Shown in pieces: positions 35,222 through 43,607 of a DNA stretch of 59,927 nt. Position 1 is the stretch's first letter. Each line of letters begins with the position of its first letter. The notes under the pieces were generated by a model. It had not been told where the DNA came from. It ran no database searches and saw nothing but the letters and a program-made list of their open reading frames with translations. This DNA is from an uncultured Oscillospiraceae bacterium (GTDB lineage: Bacteria; Bacillota; Clostridia; Oscillospirales; Oscillospiraceae). A program made the position numbers and the translations under genes. Location: the NCBI GenBank assembly GCA_949841465.1, contig CATKZW010000012.1, forward strand, positions 1-59,927, given 5' to 3'.

Positions 35222-37530
35222 AGGATGGCCACCGTCCGATTCCTGCAGTCCACTTCCAGGCACCGCGCCGCCGCGTATCGGGCGAACTGCTTCTCCCCCA
35301 CGCCGATCACGGCCGGTATGCCGAACTCTGCCGCCCGGATGGCCATGTGGGAGTTGGCTCCGCCATAGGCGGTGATGAACCCGGCGATGGAGTGGGAGAA
35401 AATCCAGTCATAACCGGGGTCGGCCCCACGGATGAGCACCAGCTTCCCCTCCAGCGGCTTCTCCGAGGGCAGCAGGACTGTCTCCGCCGCGCAGCGGTTC
35501 TGAGTGATGAAGTTGGGGCTTCCGTCCGGCAGGAAGAAGCTGTAAATCTGCTCCTCCCCCCACAAAAGGGGCGGCAGGGTCAGACCGGCGGATTCCCGCT
35601 CCAGCGCCCGGCCCTCCCGGATGGTGTCCCTCAGCACCGTTTCCAAATCTCCCGCGCTGGAATAGGCCGTCGTCACCCGCTGGATGGTCACATGGGACAT
35701 GTCCTCCCGGCTCAGGCCGAAGTTCTCCCCCAGCTCCACCAGCAGCTCCAGTACATCCGACAGGGTGTGGGTAAACACAAATTTTGCGTACTCACGCCCC
35801 TCAATGGCATGGCGGATAAAGTGGAATAGAGATAGAACATCAACATTCAACTGATGTTCTTCCAGCATATGCTGGAAGAATTCGTACTGCTTCAGGGTGA
35901 GCCTGAACTCGCCCTGCGCCTCCTCCAGCCCGTCCTGAACCCGGGCAAAGTCGAAATACAATTCCCTCCCCTGGTCGTACCGGGGAGAGCAGATGTCATA
36001 GGTGCCGGGGCGCAGATGGCCGTATTTGGCCAGAAACCCGGCGGGAGACAACGCGGCCAAATCCTGGGTAATGTTTTTGCCCACCGTGGACAGGCCGTTC
36101 ATGTACAGGGAGCGCTCCTCCTCGGTGATGCCCCCCACCGCCACCATGGAGCGCAGCAGCTCCACCGCGATAAACCCGGCCCGGGCCAGGCCCGCGAAGG
36201 GCAATGTGCCGTACCGCTTGCAGTATTCCAGCAGCCAGTAAATCTTGTCCGCCGTCCCCAGGGAGCTGGTCATGATCTCCCGATGCTTTTCCTTCAGCGT
36301 CTCAATCTTCTGGGCGTCCTTCCGCCACAGCCCGTCCTCCCGGATGATGGAATTGGTCAGCTCCCGCAGAGACTGCACCAGGCAGCCCCGCTCCTGGGCC
36401 GTAAAGCCGCGTTTCTCCAGCACCTCTACCCGCTCCTGCAGGTCGAAGGTATAACAGGTGAAGGCAATCTCGAACTCCACCTTGTCGTGGTACTCCGGAT
36501 GGGTGCGCAGCCGGTCCAGGTAGTAGTCCACCAGCTTTTCCGCCAGCGGCTGGGGCAGTGTTTTGGGCAGGAACGAGTTGAAGCTCACCCGCGTGTCGAT
36601 ATACGGCAGACCGCAGAAGTCCACCATCAGCGGGAAGGAGCGCAGGTTGCGGTAGCCATAGTTGTCCCGCTGATAGGCCCATACGCCGCTGGTGATGATC
36701 TCCTTGTACAGGCTCAGCGCCAGCGCCCGGGGCCGAAGGCCGATCATCTCCGCCGGGTTCCAGTCGGGCATGACGCCGTAAATTGTCTTTTGCCCGCACA
36801 GATCCGGGTGGGGCAGCATGGACGTGCGAAGCTTGTCCCGGATTTGCCGAAGGCCGTTTGCCTGTGCCTCCAGATCCACCAGCGGTTTGGTGATGACCAA
36901 AGGCCGAACCTGGAGCAGGTACAGCGTTTCATTCGCGACTGCAAATTCCAGGTCCAGGGCGGGACGCTGGAACAGCCCCTCCAGCTCCCGGCACAGGGCA
37001 ATGACCCGGTCCAGAGGCGGCGGGACCGACGACATATCCGCGCCCTTGAAGTGGTAGAAGGTCTGCAGATGGGTACCCGTCCCGTCTGTCACTGAGCTGG
37101 TGGAGCCGGTGGTGTCGTCATAGTTCAGGATGTAATAATTCCCGCCGGTGTTGGGGTCCATGGTGAAGGCCACGCCGCACATATCCACGTCCGTCAAAAA
37201 GGGCTGGATGAACACCTGGTTGGCCGGGTCCGGGCCCATGGCTTCTGCCACCTGTGCCACAGCAGCCAAAATCGACTCTTCGCCCGACACATCGGCGATG
37301 GACAGAAATTTCCCCGCGTTGGAGCTCTCCGCGGTGTCCTCATTTTGTGCGCTGCTGCGTACGATGAGCCGCCGGCCCGACAGTCCGGCCTGCTCCAGAA
37401 GGGCCGAAATGCGGCGGGAATCGCTCCGGATTTCTCCGACGCTCAGACACACCTGGGGCAGGACCCGGGCGGATGTGAGCCGTCCGGCCAATGTGCGCAG
37501 TGTATCAGCTTTTGTGGTAAAGGTCAACAT
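35218..37530 (-). CDS. PEP-synthase-like kinase, probable L-glutamine kinase (Cj1418 type)
   Basis: A 770-residue protein with an ATP-grasp domain of the pyruvate phosphate dikinase N-terminal type (RSSAQNEDTAESSNAGKF near residue 57, RPALDLEFAV, LYLLQVRPLV). A long helical middle part follows. The C-terminal phosphohistidine domain has GGANSHMAIRAAEFGIPAV with His at about residue 728. It lacks the PEP/pyruvate-binding barrel of true PEP synthase and PPDK. This layout and size match Cj1418 of C. jejuni, which phosphorylates the amide nitrogen of glutamine using ATP. It starts 3 bases after the methyltransferase stop. Rifampicin phosphotransferase has a similar layout and is the main alternative, but context disfavours it. 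Confidence 0.82.
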   Translation of the reverse strand: MLTFTTKADTLRTLAGRLTSARVLPQVCLSVGEIRSDSRRISALLEQAGLSGRRLIVRSSAQNEDTAESSNAGKFLSIADVSGEESILAAVAQVAEAMGPDPANQVFIQPFLTDVDMCGVAFTMDPNTGGNYYILNYDDTTGSTSSVTDGTGTHLQTFYHFKGADMSSVPPPLDRVIALCRELEGLFQRPALDLEFAVANETLYLLQVRPLVITKPLVDLEAQANGLRQIRDKLRTSMLPHPDLCGQKTIYGVMPDWNPAEMIGLRPRALALSLYKEIITSGVWAYQRDNYGYRNLRSFPLMVDFCGLPYIDTRVSFNSFLPKTLPQPLAEKLVDYYLDRLRTHPEYHDKVEFEIAFTCYTFDLQERVEVLEKRGFTAQERGCLVQSLRELTNSIIREDGLWRKDAQKIETLKEKHREIMTSSLGTADKIYWLLEYCKRYGTLPFAGLARAGFIAVELLRSMVAVGGITEEERSLYMNGLSTVGKNITQDLAALSPAGFLAKYGHLRPGTYDICSPRYDQGRELYFDFARVQDGLEEAQGEFRLTLKQYEFFQHMLEEHQLNVDVLSLFHFIRHAIEGREYAKFVFTHTLSDVLELLVELGENFGLSREDMSHVTIQRVTTAYSSAGDLETVLRDTIREGRALERESAGLTLPPLLWGEEQIYSFFLPDGSPNFITQNRCAAETVLLPSEKPLEGKLVLIRGADPGYDWIFSHSIAGFITAYGGANSHMAIRAAEFGIPAVIGVGEKQFARYAAARCLEVDCRNRTVAIL

Positions 37531-37533
37531 AAA

Positions 37534-38286
37534 TCAGTGTTTTTTGCGTGCCATCCAGATTCGGGTTGTATAAGGCACTGTGATCGTCTCCTGGTGCAGT
37601 GCCTCCACCACCTGTCGAATCTCAGACACGATTTTCTCAAACACCTCCGGAGACTGGCGGTAGACGGTGCCATGGGACTTCCAGCCCTCAATAAAGTCTT
37701 CCGCGCGTATCTGATGCTTCACCTGTCCGGAAACAAACTCCACCGGCTCAAATAAGCCGGAGCTCTCGATGACCTCAGTTTGATCCTCCCGGCGGGTGCC
37801 GTAGCTGTAACCCGCAATATTCTTCTTGATCACATCCTCAATCTGCTTTTGAAGCGGATCGTCCAGGTTGCGGTGATTCCACATACAGGCAAACCATCCG
37901 CCGGGCTTCAAAATCCGGCTGGTTTCCGCCAGCGCCTGCCGACGGTCGCAGACGTTGAAAGAGGAGCCAAATGTCACCAGATCAAACTTCCCGGCCTCCA
38001 TTTTGGTGTCCTCGCCCACCCCCTCAAACCACTGCACATCGGGATACGTCTCTGTGCGCTTGATCCCGTTTGCCCGCATGGCGTCGTTTGGCTCCACGGC
38101 CCAGACGCGCAGGCCGAATTTTGCCAGCTCCAGGGTCAGGTGGGCCGCGCCCGCCCCCACGTCACACGCCGCGTCGCCAGGGTTGACGCCGGCCCGGGAC
38201 AGCATTTCGGCGATGGCATCCGGCGCGTATTCCGGACGGTGAAGATAGGCTTCGGCCAAATTTGTATAATCCCACTCGGTTTTCAT
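37534..38286 (-). CDS. Class I SAM-dependent methyltransferase in the phosphoramidate block
   Basis: A 250-residue methyltransferase with motif I CDVGAGAAHLTLELAKFG, the acidic end of strand 2 in VWAVEPNDAMR, and FDLVTFGSSFN. It resembles small-molecule methyltransferases of the Methyltransf_11 group. Its start overlaps the stop of the APS-kinase-like gene (ATGA), and the glutamine-kinase-like gene follows at once. In C. jejuni two methyltransferases (Cj1419, Cj1420) belong to the O-methyl phosphoramidate cluster, so O-methylation of the phosphoramidate is a natural hypothesis. A glycan methyltransferase is equally allowed by sequence. Confidence 0.82.
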   Translation of the reverse strand: MKTEWDYTNLAEAYLHRPEYAPDAIAEMLSRAGVNPGDAACDVGAGAAHLTLELAKFGLRVWAVEPNDAMRANGIKRTETYPDVQWFEGVGEDTKMEAGKFDLVTFGSSFNVCDRRQALAETSRILKPGGWFACMWNHRNLDDPLQKQIEDVIKKNIAGYSYGTRREDQTEVIESSGLFEPVEFVSGQVKHQIRAEDFIEGWKSHGTVYRQSPEVFEKIVSEIRQVVEALHQETITVPYTTRIWMARKKH

Positions 38287-38804
38287 AATAGCTTGTCCTC
38301 CTGATTTTTATCGATAATGCTCTGGGCCAAAAGCTCCGCCTGCTCCGCCGGCGTCCTCTGTCCGTCGTTTTCCAGGATCAGGTCCGGTGTTTTGGGCTCC
38401 TCCACCTGGAAGTGAACGCCTGCAACATCCTGCGTTCCCTTGCTGTACAGACCCTTTTGGTTCCGCCGGCGGAGGGTGTCCATAGATGCTTTCACGTAGA
38501 CCTCAAAATATCCCGGGATGTTCTCTCGGTTCCATTCCCGCACGCTGTCAAACATGGAGATCGTACAGCAGACCACGGTGATCCCCTGACCGGCCAGCAG
38601 CGCGCACAGCCGGGCGTTGCGCATGGCGCTCTTGCGGCGGTCCGCCTTGGTGAAGCCCAAATCATCCCCGAGCACCTGACGCAGCTCGTCGCCGTCCAAG
38701 AAAACCACGGCTTCGCCGGCGGCTTTCAATTTCTTGTACCAGAGGCGGCCGATGGTGGTTTTACCTGCGCCGGAGAGACCGGTGAGCCAGTAGACACGGT
38801 TCAT
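38283..38804 (-). CDS. APS-kinase-like protein, probable CDP-amidate 3'-kinase (Cj1415 type)
   Basis: A 173-residue P-loop kinase. Walker A is GLSGAGKTTIGR at residues 9-20; FLDGDELRQVLGDDLGFTKADRR is shortened here to its key parts DGDELR and GFTKADR, both typical of adenylylsulfate kinases. No ATP sulfurylase (CysD/CysN or Sat) or sulfate uptake gene is near, so classical PAPS synthesis is unlikely. Cj1415 of C. jejuni is an APS-kinase homologue that phosphorylates the 3'-OH of CDP-amidate, and the three downstream genes match the rest of that pathway. Its start overlaps the FkbM gene stop by 4 bases. Confidence 0.82.
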   Translation of the reverse strand: MNRVYWLTGLSGAGKTTIGRLWYKKLKAAGEAVVFLDGDELRQVLGDDLGFTKADRRKSAMRNARLCALLAGQGITVVCCTISMFDSVREWNRENIPGYFEVYVKASMDTLRRRNQKGLYSKGTQDVAGVHFQVEEPKTPDLILENDGQRTPAEQAELLAQSIIDKNQEDKLL

Positions 38805-39955
38805 GTATTCACCTCTTCTTCCGGGATTGCATATAAAACAGTCCCGTATAAACTGCTCTCATGATGACGCAAAAAGTAGCGATATGGGAGTTGTAGGCTA
38901 TGAATATACTCCGGGATCTCAAATATATCCTCAGGCTTATGGTAAACACAAATCGCCAGCTTTGGCTGGCACTTGCGTATTGTGCACTCTGCACCACGCA
39001 GCGCCGACAGTTCCGAACCTTCAATATCCATTTTGATAAAAGTGACGTCCGGCTCACACTGCGCAATCGAATCAATGGTTACGGACGGAACGCTGACACA
39101 ACCATCTTTCGCTTCTGACGTAACATGTGAGCCCGTCGTTTCCTCTGTATTTTCAAAATACAGGGATCCCACAGTATCGGAAAGGCACTTGGGAATCAGC
39201 TCTATCCGGCCTATCTGCAAGTCGTTGGCAAAGAATCGGGAAAATGCCCGTGTCTGCTGTTCACCCGGCTCAAAACAGACCGCTTTCTTCATCTGTCCAC
39301 CGGTACGCCTGAGAAATTCCCTCACCGTATCGCCTTCCCACGCTCCGCAGTCAAAGAATACTTCGTCCCTTTGGAGCCGGATGATATCTTCCGGAAAATA
39401 CTCGTTTCCAACACACACATCCTTCACATAATCCAAATTCCAGCTTAACCTGGCCTTTAACAGAGCCAGCAGTGTTTTTTGAGACAACTCGTCTTGAAAG
39501 AATCCGTTCACCCTTTCAATCCTGACAGCATTGCTTCTCAAAAAAGACCTGTATTCTTCTGCGGAAGGAACTGTCCCCAAAGAGATTGTCAGTGGGAAGG
39601 TGAAATAGAACACTTCACAATCCGGTGCGATCCTGCGTATATCTCGCTCAATTTCATCTCGATACGCAACAGATGCTATAATAACCTGGTAATATTGTAA
39701 TCCCCGCGTTACTTCCTTGAACTCTCGTACCTCTCCAATACCGGGAACAGTTTGCCCTGCCAAATTCTTGTCGCACACGGCGGCCACAGGGATGCGGTAA
39801 AACTGGCACCACCGCAAATATAGCCGCCCTATATAGCCGGCACCGTAAATTACAACCGGTTTGTTGATGTCATTTTGAAAGTGATGCAACTCTTCATAAT
39901 TTGTATCCAAATCCTCTTTCAATAACTCTTCTATATCCAATTTTAAGAAACTCAT
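38801..39955 (-). CDS. FkbM-family methyltransferase with N-terminal GAGY Rossmann-like domain
   Basis: A 384-residue two-part protein. Residues about 30-130 hold KPVVIYGAGYIGRLYLRW and AAVCDKN, a small nucleotide-binding-like domain shared with other island proteins. Residues about 180-380 are an FkbM methyltransferase: FFDCGAWEGDTVREF (motif I), VCFEPGEQQ and FIKMDIEGSELSALRGAE. FkbM enzymes usually O-methylate sugars or glycan ends. Overlaps both neighbours by 4 bases. Less GC-rich than the genes downstream, consistent with separate origin. Confidence 0.85.
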   Translation of the reverse strand: MSFLKLDIEELLKEDLDTNYEELHHFQNDINKPVVIYGAGYIGRLYLRWCQFYRIPVAAVCDKNLAGQTVPGIGEVREFKEVTRGLQYYQVIIASVAYRDEIERDIRRIAPDCEVFYFTFPLTISLGTVPSAEEYRSFLRSNAVRIERVNGFFQDELSQKTLLALLKARLSWNLDYVKDVCVGNEYFPEDIIRLQRDEVFFDCGAWEGDTVREFLRRTGGQMKKAVCFEPGEQQTRAFSRFFANDLQIGRIELIPKCLSDTVGSLYFENTEETTGSHVTSEAKDGCVSVPSVTIDSIAQCEPDVTFIKMDIEGSELSALRGAECTIRKCQPKLAICVYHKPEDIFEIPEYIHSLQLPYRYFLRHHESSLYGTVLYAIPEEEVNT

Positions 39956-40872
39956 ATTGCATTTCTCCCAAAGAAATCGTCATCTCCGCCTTGAACACGT
40001 TCAAACAGGTAAATATTATCCAGTTGATGGCGCTCTTTAGCCGCGGTGAGCTGATAGCCCAATTTCTGCATATATAGAATCAACTCATGGGGATAAATGT
40101 TAGTAAGAAATCCATGTTCAAACCGGGTGCGCATTGTCGGATATCCTTGGTTAAATATGTCTGCTGTTACAATACTAATAATCATCCTATGGGTAATTTT
40201 GCTTGTTTTTTGCAAAAGCCATTTCCAATCTCTGACCAGTTCAAGTGTGCCCGAAAGAATTGCGCAATCTATAGAAGAGCCTTCTATTGACGGATATTCA
40301 TATGCATCCAAATTGCAAACAATTGTCTCTTTTGAATATGGAATAAAATCAATCGGAATGTATTTGCAGCTTTCAGAAAGCGGTAAATATTTCTTTATCA
40401 GCATCGCCCCCGCAGCGAGGTCTAAAACTGAGTGAAATGTTTCCCATGGCAACATTTTTGAAATAATTTGGGTTCGCTCTTGAAAATATCCCTGGTCAAT
40501 CAAATCCTTGTTTTTCTTATAGAGTTCCGTCCAATGATTTTTATCGTAGTAAAAAGGCGGAACAACTTCATCGCCGTGCCAGTTCGGTGCCCAGAACAGA
40601 TTATGCCCCTCCTTGAAGCCCATGCCCGCAAGCTGGTTTGAAATCACAGCCCGGTGTGCTAGGCTGCCGATAAAAACCACAGTTTGGTTCACTTTTTCTG
40701 CCCGCAGGACTTCCGGCGCCCTTATTTCTTTGCCCATAAATGTCTTTCCGTGCCACATCGGATCATTATCCACAAAATAGTCCAAACATGAAAGAGCCTC
40801 ATCTCGCATATTGTAGCGGACTTCCCAGCCAACCGTAAACATTACATAAGTTTTCTTTGTCTCCATATTCAT
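39952..40872 (-). CDS. Putative methyltransferase-like protein of unknown function
   Basis: A 306-residue protein. The N-terminal half carries VNQTVVFIGSLAHRAVISNQ and FKEGHNLFWAPNW, comparable in layout to the GAGY-type domains of neighbouring proteins but without the motif. The second half has FHSVLDLAAGAMLIKKYLP and YIPIDFIPY, which look like a degenerate SAM-methyltransferase motif I and strand 2, then CAILSGTLELV and HRMIISIVTAD. I cannot name a family with certainty. Clearly AT-richer than the flanks. Start could be the first or third codon (MNMETKK). Confidence 0.65.
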   Translation of the reverse strand: MNMETKKTYVMFTVGWEVRYNMRDEALSCLDYFVDNDPMWHGKTFMGKEIRAPEVLRAEKVNQTVVFIGSLAHRAVISNQLAGMGFKEGHNLFWAPNWHGDEVVPPFYYDKNHWTELYKKNKDLIDQGYFQERTQIISKMLPWETFHSVLDLAAGAMLIKKYLPLSESCKYIPIDFIPYSKETIVCNLDAYEYPSIEGSSIDCAILSGTLELVRDWKWLLQKTSKITHRMIISIVTADIFNQGYPTMRTRFEHGFLTNIYPHELILYMQKLGYQLTAAKERHQLDNIYLFERVQGGDDDFFGRNAI

Positions 40873-42570
40873 TCAGCGCTCCTCCGTATCGAACTTTTCC
40901 GGCCAAAACACATCCGAAAACAGCTCGTGTCCGCTCTGAGCCATATATCCCGTCAGCAACTCCGCGATATAGTCATGGCTGACAGGGCGTTCATCTGGAA
41001 GCAAATATCCTTTCTTCATCGCCTCTTCCCCCGCGCGGTCGAGCGCGGCCTCAAACCGGAACGGATGCCGGTACAGCTCATCCAAAAACGCTTCGGAAAA
41101 CTCTGTATAGTGTGGAACATCACAGTCATATCCGAACGTGCGCTTGAAATTCTGAACCGCCAGGTTCAGACGAAAAATGTCATAGGAGGTCATCAGCGCG
41201 GAAAAATCTTTTCGGTCAACTGCCGTCGTGTCCCGCGACGAAATGGTTCCCTTTCCATTTCCAGAAGAGGGGAAATACACCGGAAAGCCGTTGGTTGTCG
41301 CCTCTAGTGTTTTCTCATCAAATGGGAGGTCCATCCATTTGAATACGGCTCGCATTGTCGCCTCTGTTTTCAGCTTCACGTCCTCAAAGCGAACAACTTT
41401 CACAGTCTTTCCCTGGTTGCATCTATTTTTTTCCAGCATGATCCCAAGATCGCAGGAAAGCCGGCCCACATACTGTTCAGGCCGCCCCGGATACCAGAGA
41501 CTTTCCGGTTTTTCCTCCAAAACAAAACGTTTCAGCCAGGAGAACCAGTGCTGGATCGGCTCGCGGACAATAAACCAGTACTCCAAGCGGTCAAAGTCCC
41601 CTGGCGTCAATAGTGCATCCATCTCGCACATATCATAATTTTCCTTGTGCCGCATAAAAAACATCCAATAAGTCTGGCTTGGGCAGCATCTCCTGCCCGT
41701 ACTGTTGGCGTAGGCGGCAAAAATTGCTTTCATCAATACCGCGAAGGAGACGCGGCCGCGGTCAAAAAGCTCCGCACTCAGCGCAGAGACAAATTTTGCC
41801 GAATCAATATATACGCGCTCCTCCGGCTGTCCGTCTTCATTCAAGAAAAATCGGGAAGCAAGCCGGGATATCATTGGGAAATAGGCCTCATCCGGAACCT
41901 GCGAGACAAAATATGGCGACATCTGGCTGGCGGTTTCCAGCACTAGTTCCTTCCCCTCCAGATATTGAAGCCGTTCCAAATAAATGTCTTTCAGCGGAAC
42001 CAAATTGCCCAGCATGGCAATGTTGATGACATTGGGGTGTCCATCCATCAAGGTCCCGAAGAAAGCGCTTCCGCTATTGGACATATGATTAAAGACCACC
42101 ATATTTCTGAGGTTCTCCACCCGAAATCCATCTTCCTGCGGCGTTTGTCCCTGTTCAAACAGGTCCAAGCCACAGTCCAGCAAAAATAAGTAACGGACAG
42201 GATGGAATCCGGAGCATTCGCTGAGAAGTCCCCGCTCCTTCAGCCGCCGGTTCATCACCGCCCGCGGCGCGTCTTTCCCTCCGCCGCTGGCCACCGCCGC
42301 AAAATAAATGGCATCAGGATATTTTTCTGCTGCGTCATCCAAAGCTAAGACAGGAATTGTTCTCCCGGCATTCGTAACCATAGTACCCTGTTTTGCCGGG
42401 TCGTCGTCACAAAAGCAGATGGGACCTACGCCAAACAGGGAAAATATCCGCAAGGAAGCCTCCCCCCAATAGCCTGCCCCGTATATAACCAGGCCGTTTG
42501 CTTGAACCCGCTCTACAATATCGTAAATGCTCCGGTAAAACTTTGTAACGCCGGAAGTTAAAATTTCCAT
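40873..42570 (-). CDS. Sulfotransferase-fold protein with N-terminal GAGY domain
   Basis: A 565-residue two-part protein. Residues 27-65 (LVIYGAGYWGEASLRIFSLF, ICFCDDDPAKQG) form the shared N-terminal domain. From about residue 157, VVFNHMSNSGSAFFGTLMDG resembles a sulfotransferase phosphate-binding loop, and FIVREPIQHWFSW (REPIQ at 336-340) the 3'-phosphate-binding segment. Sulfotransferase folds bind 3'-phosphonucleotide donors, so it may use either PAPS or the 3'-phospho-CDP-amidate expected here. The ATG at 42570 has an AGGAG site; a GTG 18 bases upstream is less likely. No PAPS synthesis genes are nearby. Confidence 0.72.
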   Translation of the reverse strand: MEILTSGVTKFYRSIYDIVERVQANGLVIYGAGYWGEASLRIFSLFGVGPICFCDDDPAKQGTMVTNAGRTIPVLALDDAAEKYPDAIYFAAVASGGGKDAPRAVMNRRLKERGLLSECSGFHPVRYLFLLDCGLDLFEQGQTPQEDGFRVENLRNMVVFNHMSNSGSAFFGTLMDGHPNVINIAMLGNLVPLKDIYLERLQYLEGKELVLETASQMSPYFVSQVPDEAYFPMISRLASRFFLNEDGQPEERVYIDSAKFVSALSAELFDRGRVSFAVLMKAIFAAYANSTGRRCCPSQTYWMFFMRHKENYDMCEMDALLTPGDFDRLEYWFIVREPIQHWFSWLKRFVLEEKPESLWYPGRPEQYVGRLSCDLGIMLEKNRCNQGKTVKVVRFEDVKLKTEATMRAVFKWMDLPFDEKTLEATTNGFPVYFPSSGNGKGTISSRDTTAVDRKDFSALMTSYDIFRLNLAVQNFKRTFGYDCDVPHYTEFSEAFLDELYRHPFRFEAALDRAGEEAMKKGYLLPDERPVSHDYIAELLTGYMAQSGHELFSDVFWPEKFDTEER

Positions 42571-42584
42571 GCCGGACCCTCTCC

Positions 42585-43586
42585 TCACTTTTCAAAATCA
42601 AGCTTGCGCACTTTGGAATACCACCCAAACAGCCGGGGGCACAGGCGAATCAGGCAGAGCCGAAGCCTCGTGGTGGGACTCCAACGCTTGTCCTGCATTA
42701 AAATCGGAAAATTTTCACGTATTACCCGATAATGATAGTCAATCACTTCTCTATGCGCATGGTTTTTCTTCAGCTGATCTATGTGCTGTGCGGAGACATA
42801 GCAGCAACGTTTCCTGTTCAGCGCAGCCAATTCCTCTTCGCCGCGGCAAAGGAAGTATTGAGTTTTTTCCTCCCAGGCACAGATCATATCCATGCAGTTT
42901 TCTGACGCGGTATCCGCCAGCGAGGTGCTGCCGCCGTGGATGACCCAGTAGTACAGCACATTGGGAATTAGTACAATTTTTTTTGCGGGGTAGATTACCT
43001 GATAGCTGGTAAATATATCCTCAAAAGCATGCGTTTCATCAAACCGGATGCCGTCCCACCGTTCCCGACGGAAAATTTTATTCCAGATAATCGAACTCGG
43101 TGTATACATTCCAACAAAAGATACCTGCATACGGCTCAATTCCCGCCCATTTACACATACTTTCCTGTCGATTGGAACATATGCCTTGGAAATGGCATCT
43201 GTGACACGGGCATAACAGCACTGGACAATATCCGCGTCCTCCCGGCGTAGCGTCTCCACCATTATTTCCACAAAACGGCGATCCACATAGTCATCGCTGT
43301 CTACAAACATTAAATAGCTGCCTTGGGCGGCGCTCAATCCGCTGTTTCGTGCCCTTCCAGCCCCGCAATGCCGGTTCAGGATGACCCTGACTCTGGAATC
43401 TCGTTTGGCAATAGACTCTAAGTATTCCGCACTGCCGTCTGTACTGCCGTCATCCACCACAATAATTTCAAGCTCTTTCCAGCTCTGGCAAAGCAGACTT
43501 TTCAGGCAGGTATCTAAAAATTGAACTCTGTTGTAAACGGGGATTATAATGCTGACCAAATCAGATTCTCCTGCTATGTTGGACAT
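42585..43586 (-). CDS. GT2-family glycosyltransferase
   Basis: A 333-residue GT-A glycosyltransferase. VSIIIPVYNRVQFLDTCLKS, VVDDGSTDGSAEYL and LMFVDSDDYVDRRF (the DxD metal site) mark the nucleotide-sugar-binding half; the C-terminal half is less conserved. No membrane helix, so it acts in the cytoplasm, as expected for flagellin glycosylation. It is a paralogue of the next gene upstream: both have similar GIRF/GLRF and YYWVIH segments. Donor and acceptor are unknown. Confidence 0.9.
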   Translation of the reverse strand: MSNIAGESDLVSIIIPVYNRVQFLDTCLKSLLCQSWKELEIIVVDDGSTDGSAEYLESIAKRDSRVRVILNRHCGAGRARNSGLSAAQGSYLMFVDSDDYVDRRFVEIMVETLRREDADIVQCCYARVTDAISKAYVPIDRKVCVNGRELSRMQVSFVGMYTPSSIIWNKIFRRERWDGIRFDETHAFEDIFTSYQVIYPAKKIVLIPNVLYYWVIHGGSTSLADTASENCMDMICAWEEKTQYFLCRGEEELAALNRKRCCYVSAQHIDQLKKNHAHREVIDYHYRVIRENFPILMQDKRWSPTTRLRLCLIRLCPRLFGWYSKVRKLDFEK

Positions 43587-43607
43587 CTCACACCCCGGCT
43601 TTCAACG

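Noticed and set aside
35218-37530. Reading the 770-residue protein as PEP synthase or pyruvate phosphate dikinase
   Set aside because: The C-terminal PEP/pyruvate barrel is missing; the protein ends soon after the phosphohistidine domain.
38283-38804. Reading the APS-kinase-like gene as part of sulfate assimilation
   Set aside because: No ATP sulfurylase, PAPS reductase or sulfate transporter genes are near, while three neighbours match the CDP-amidate pathway.
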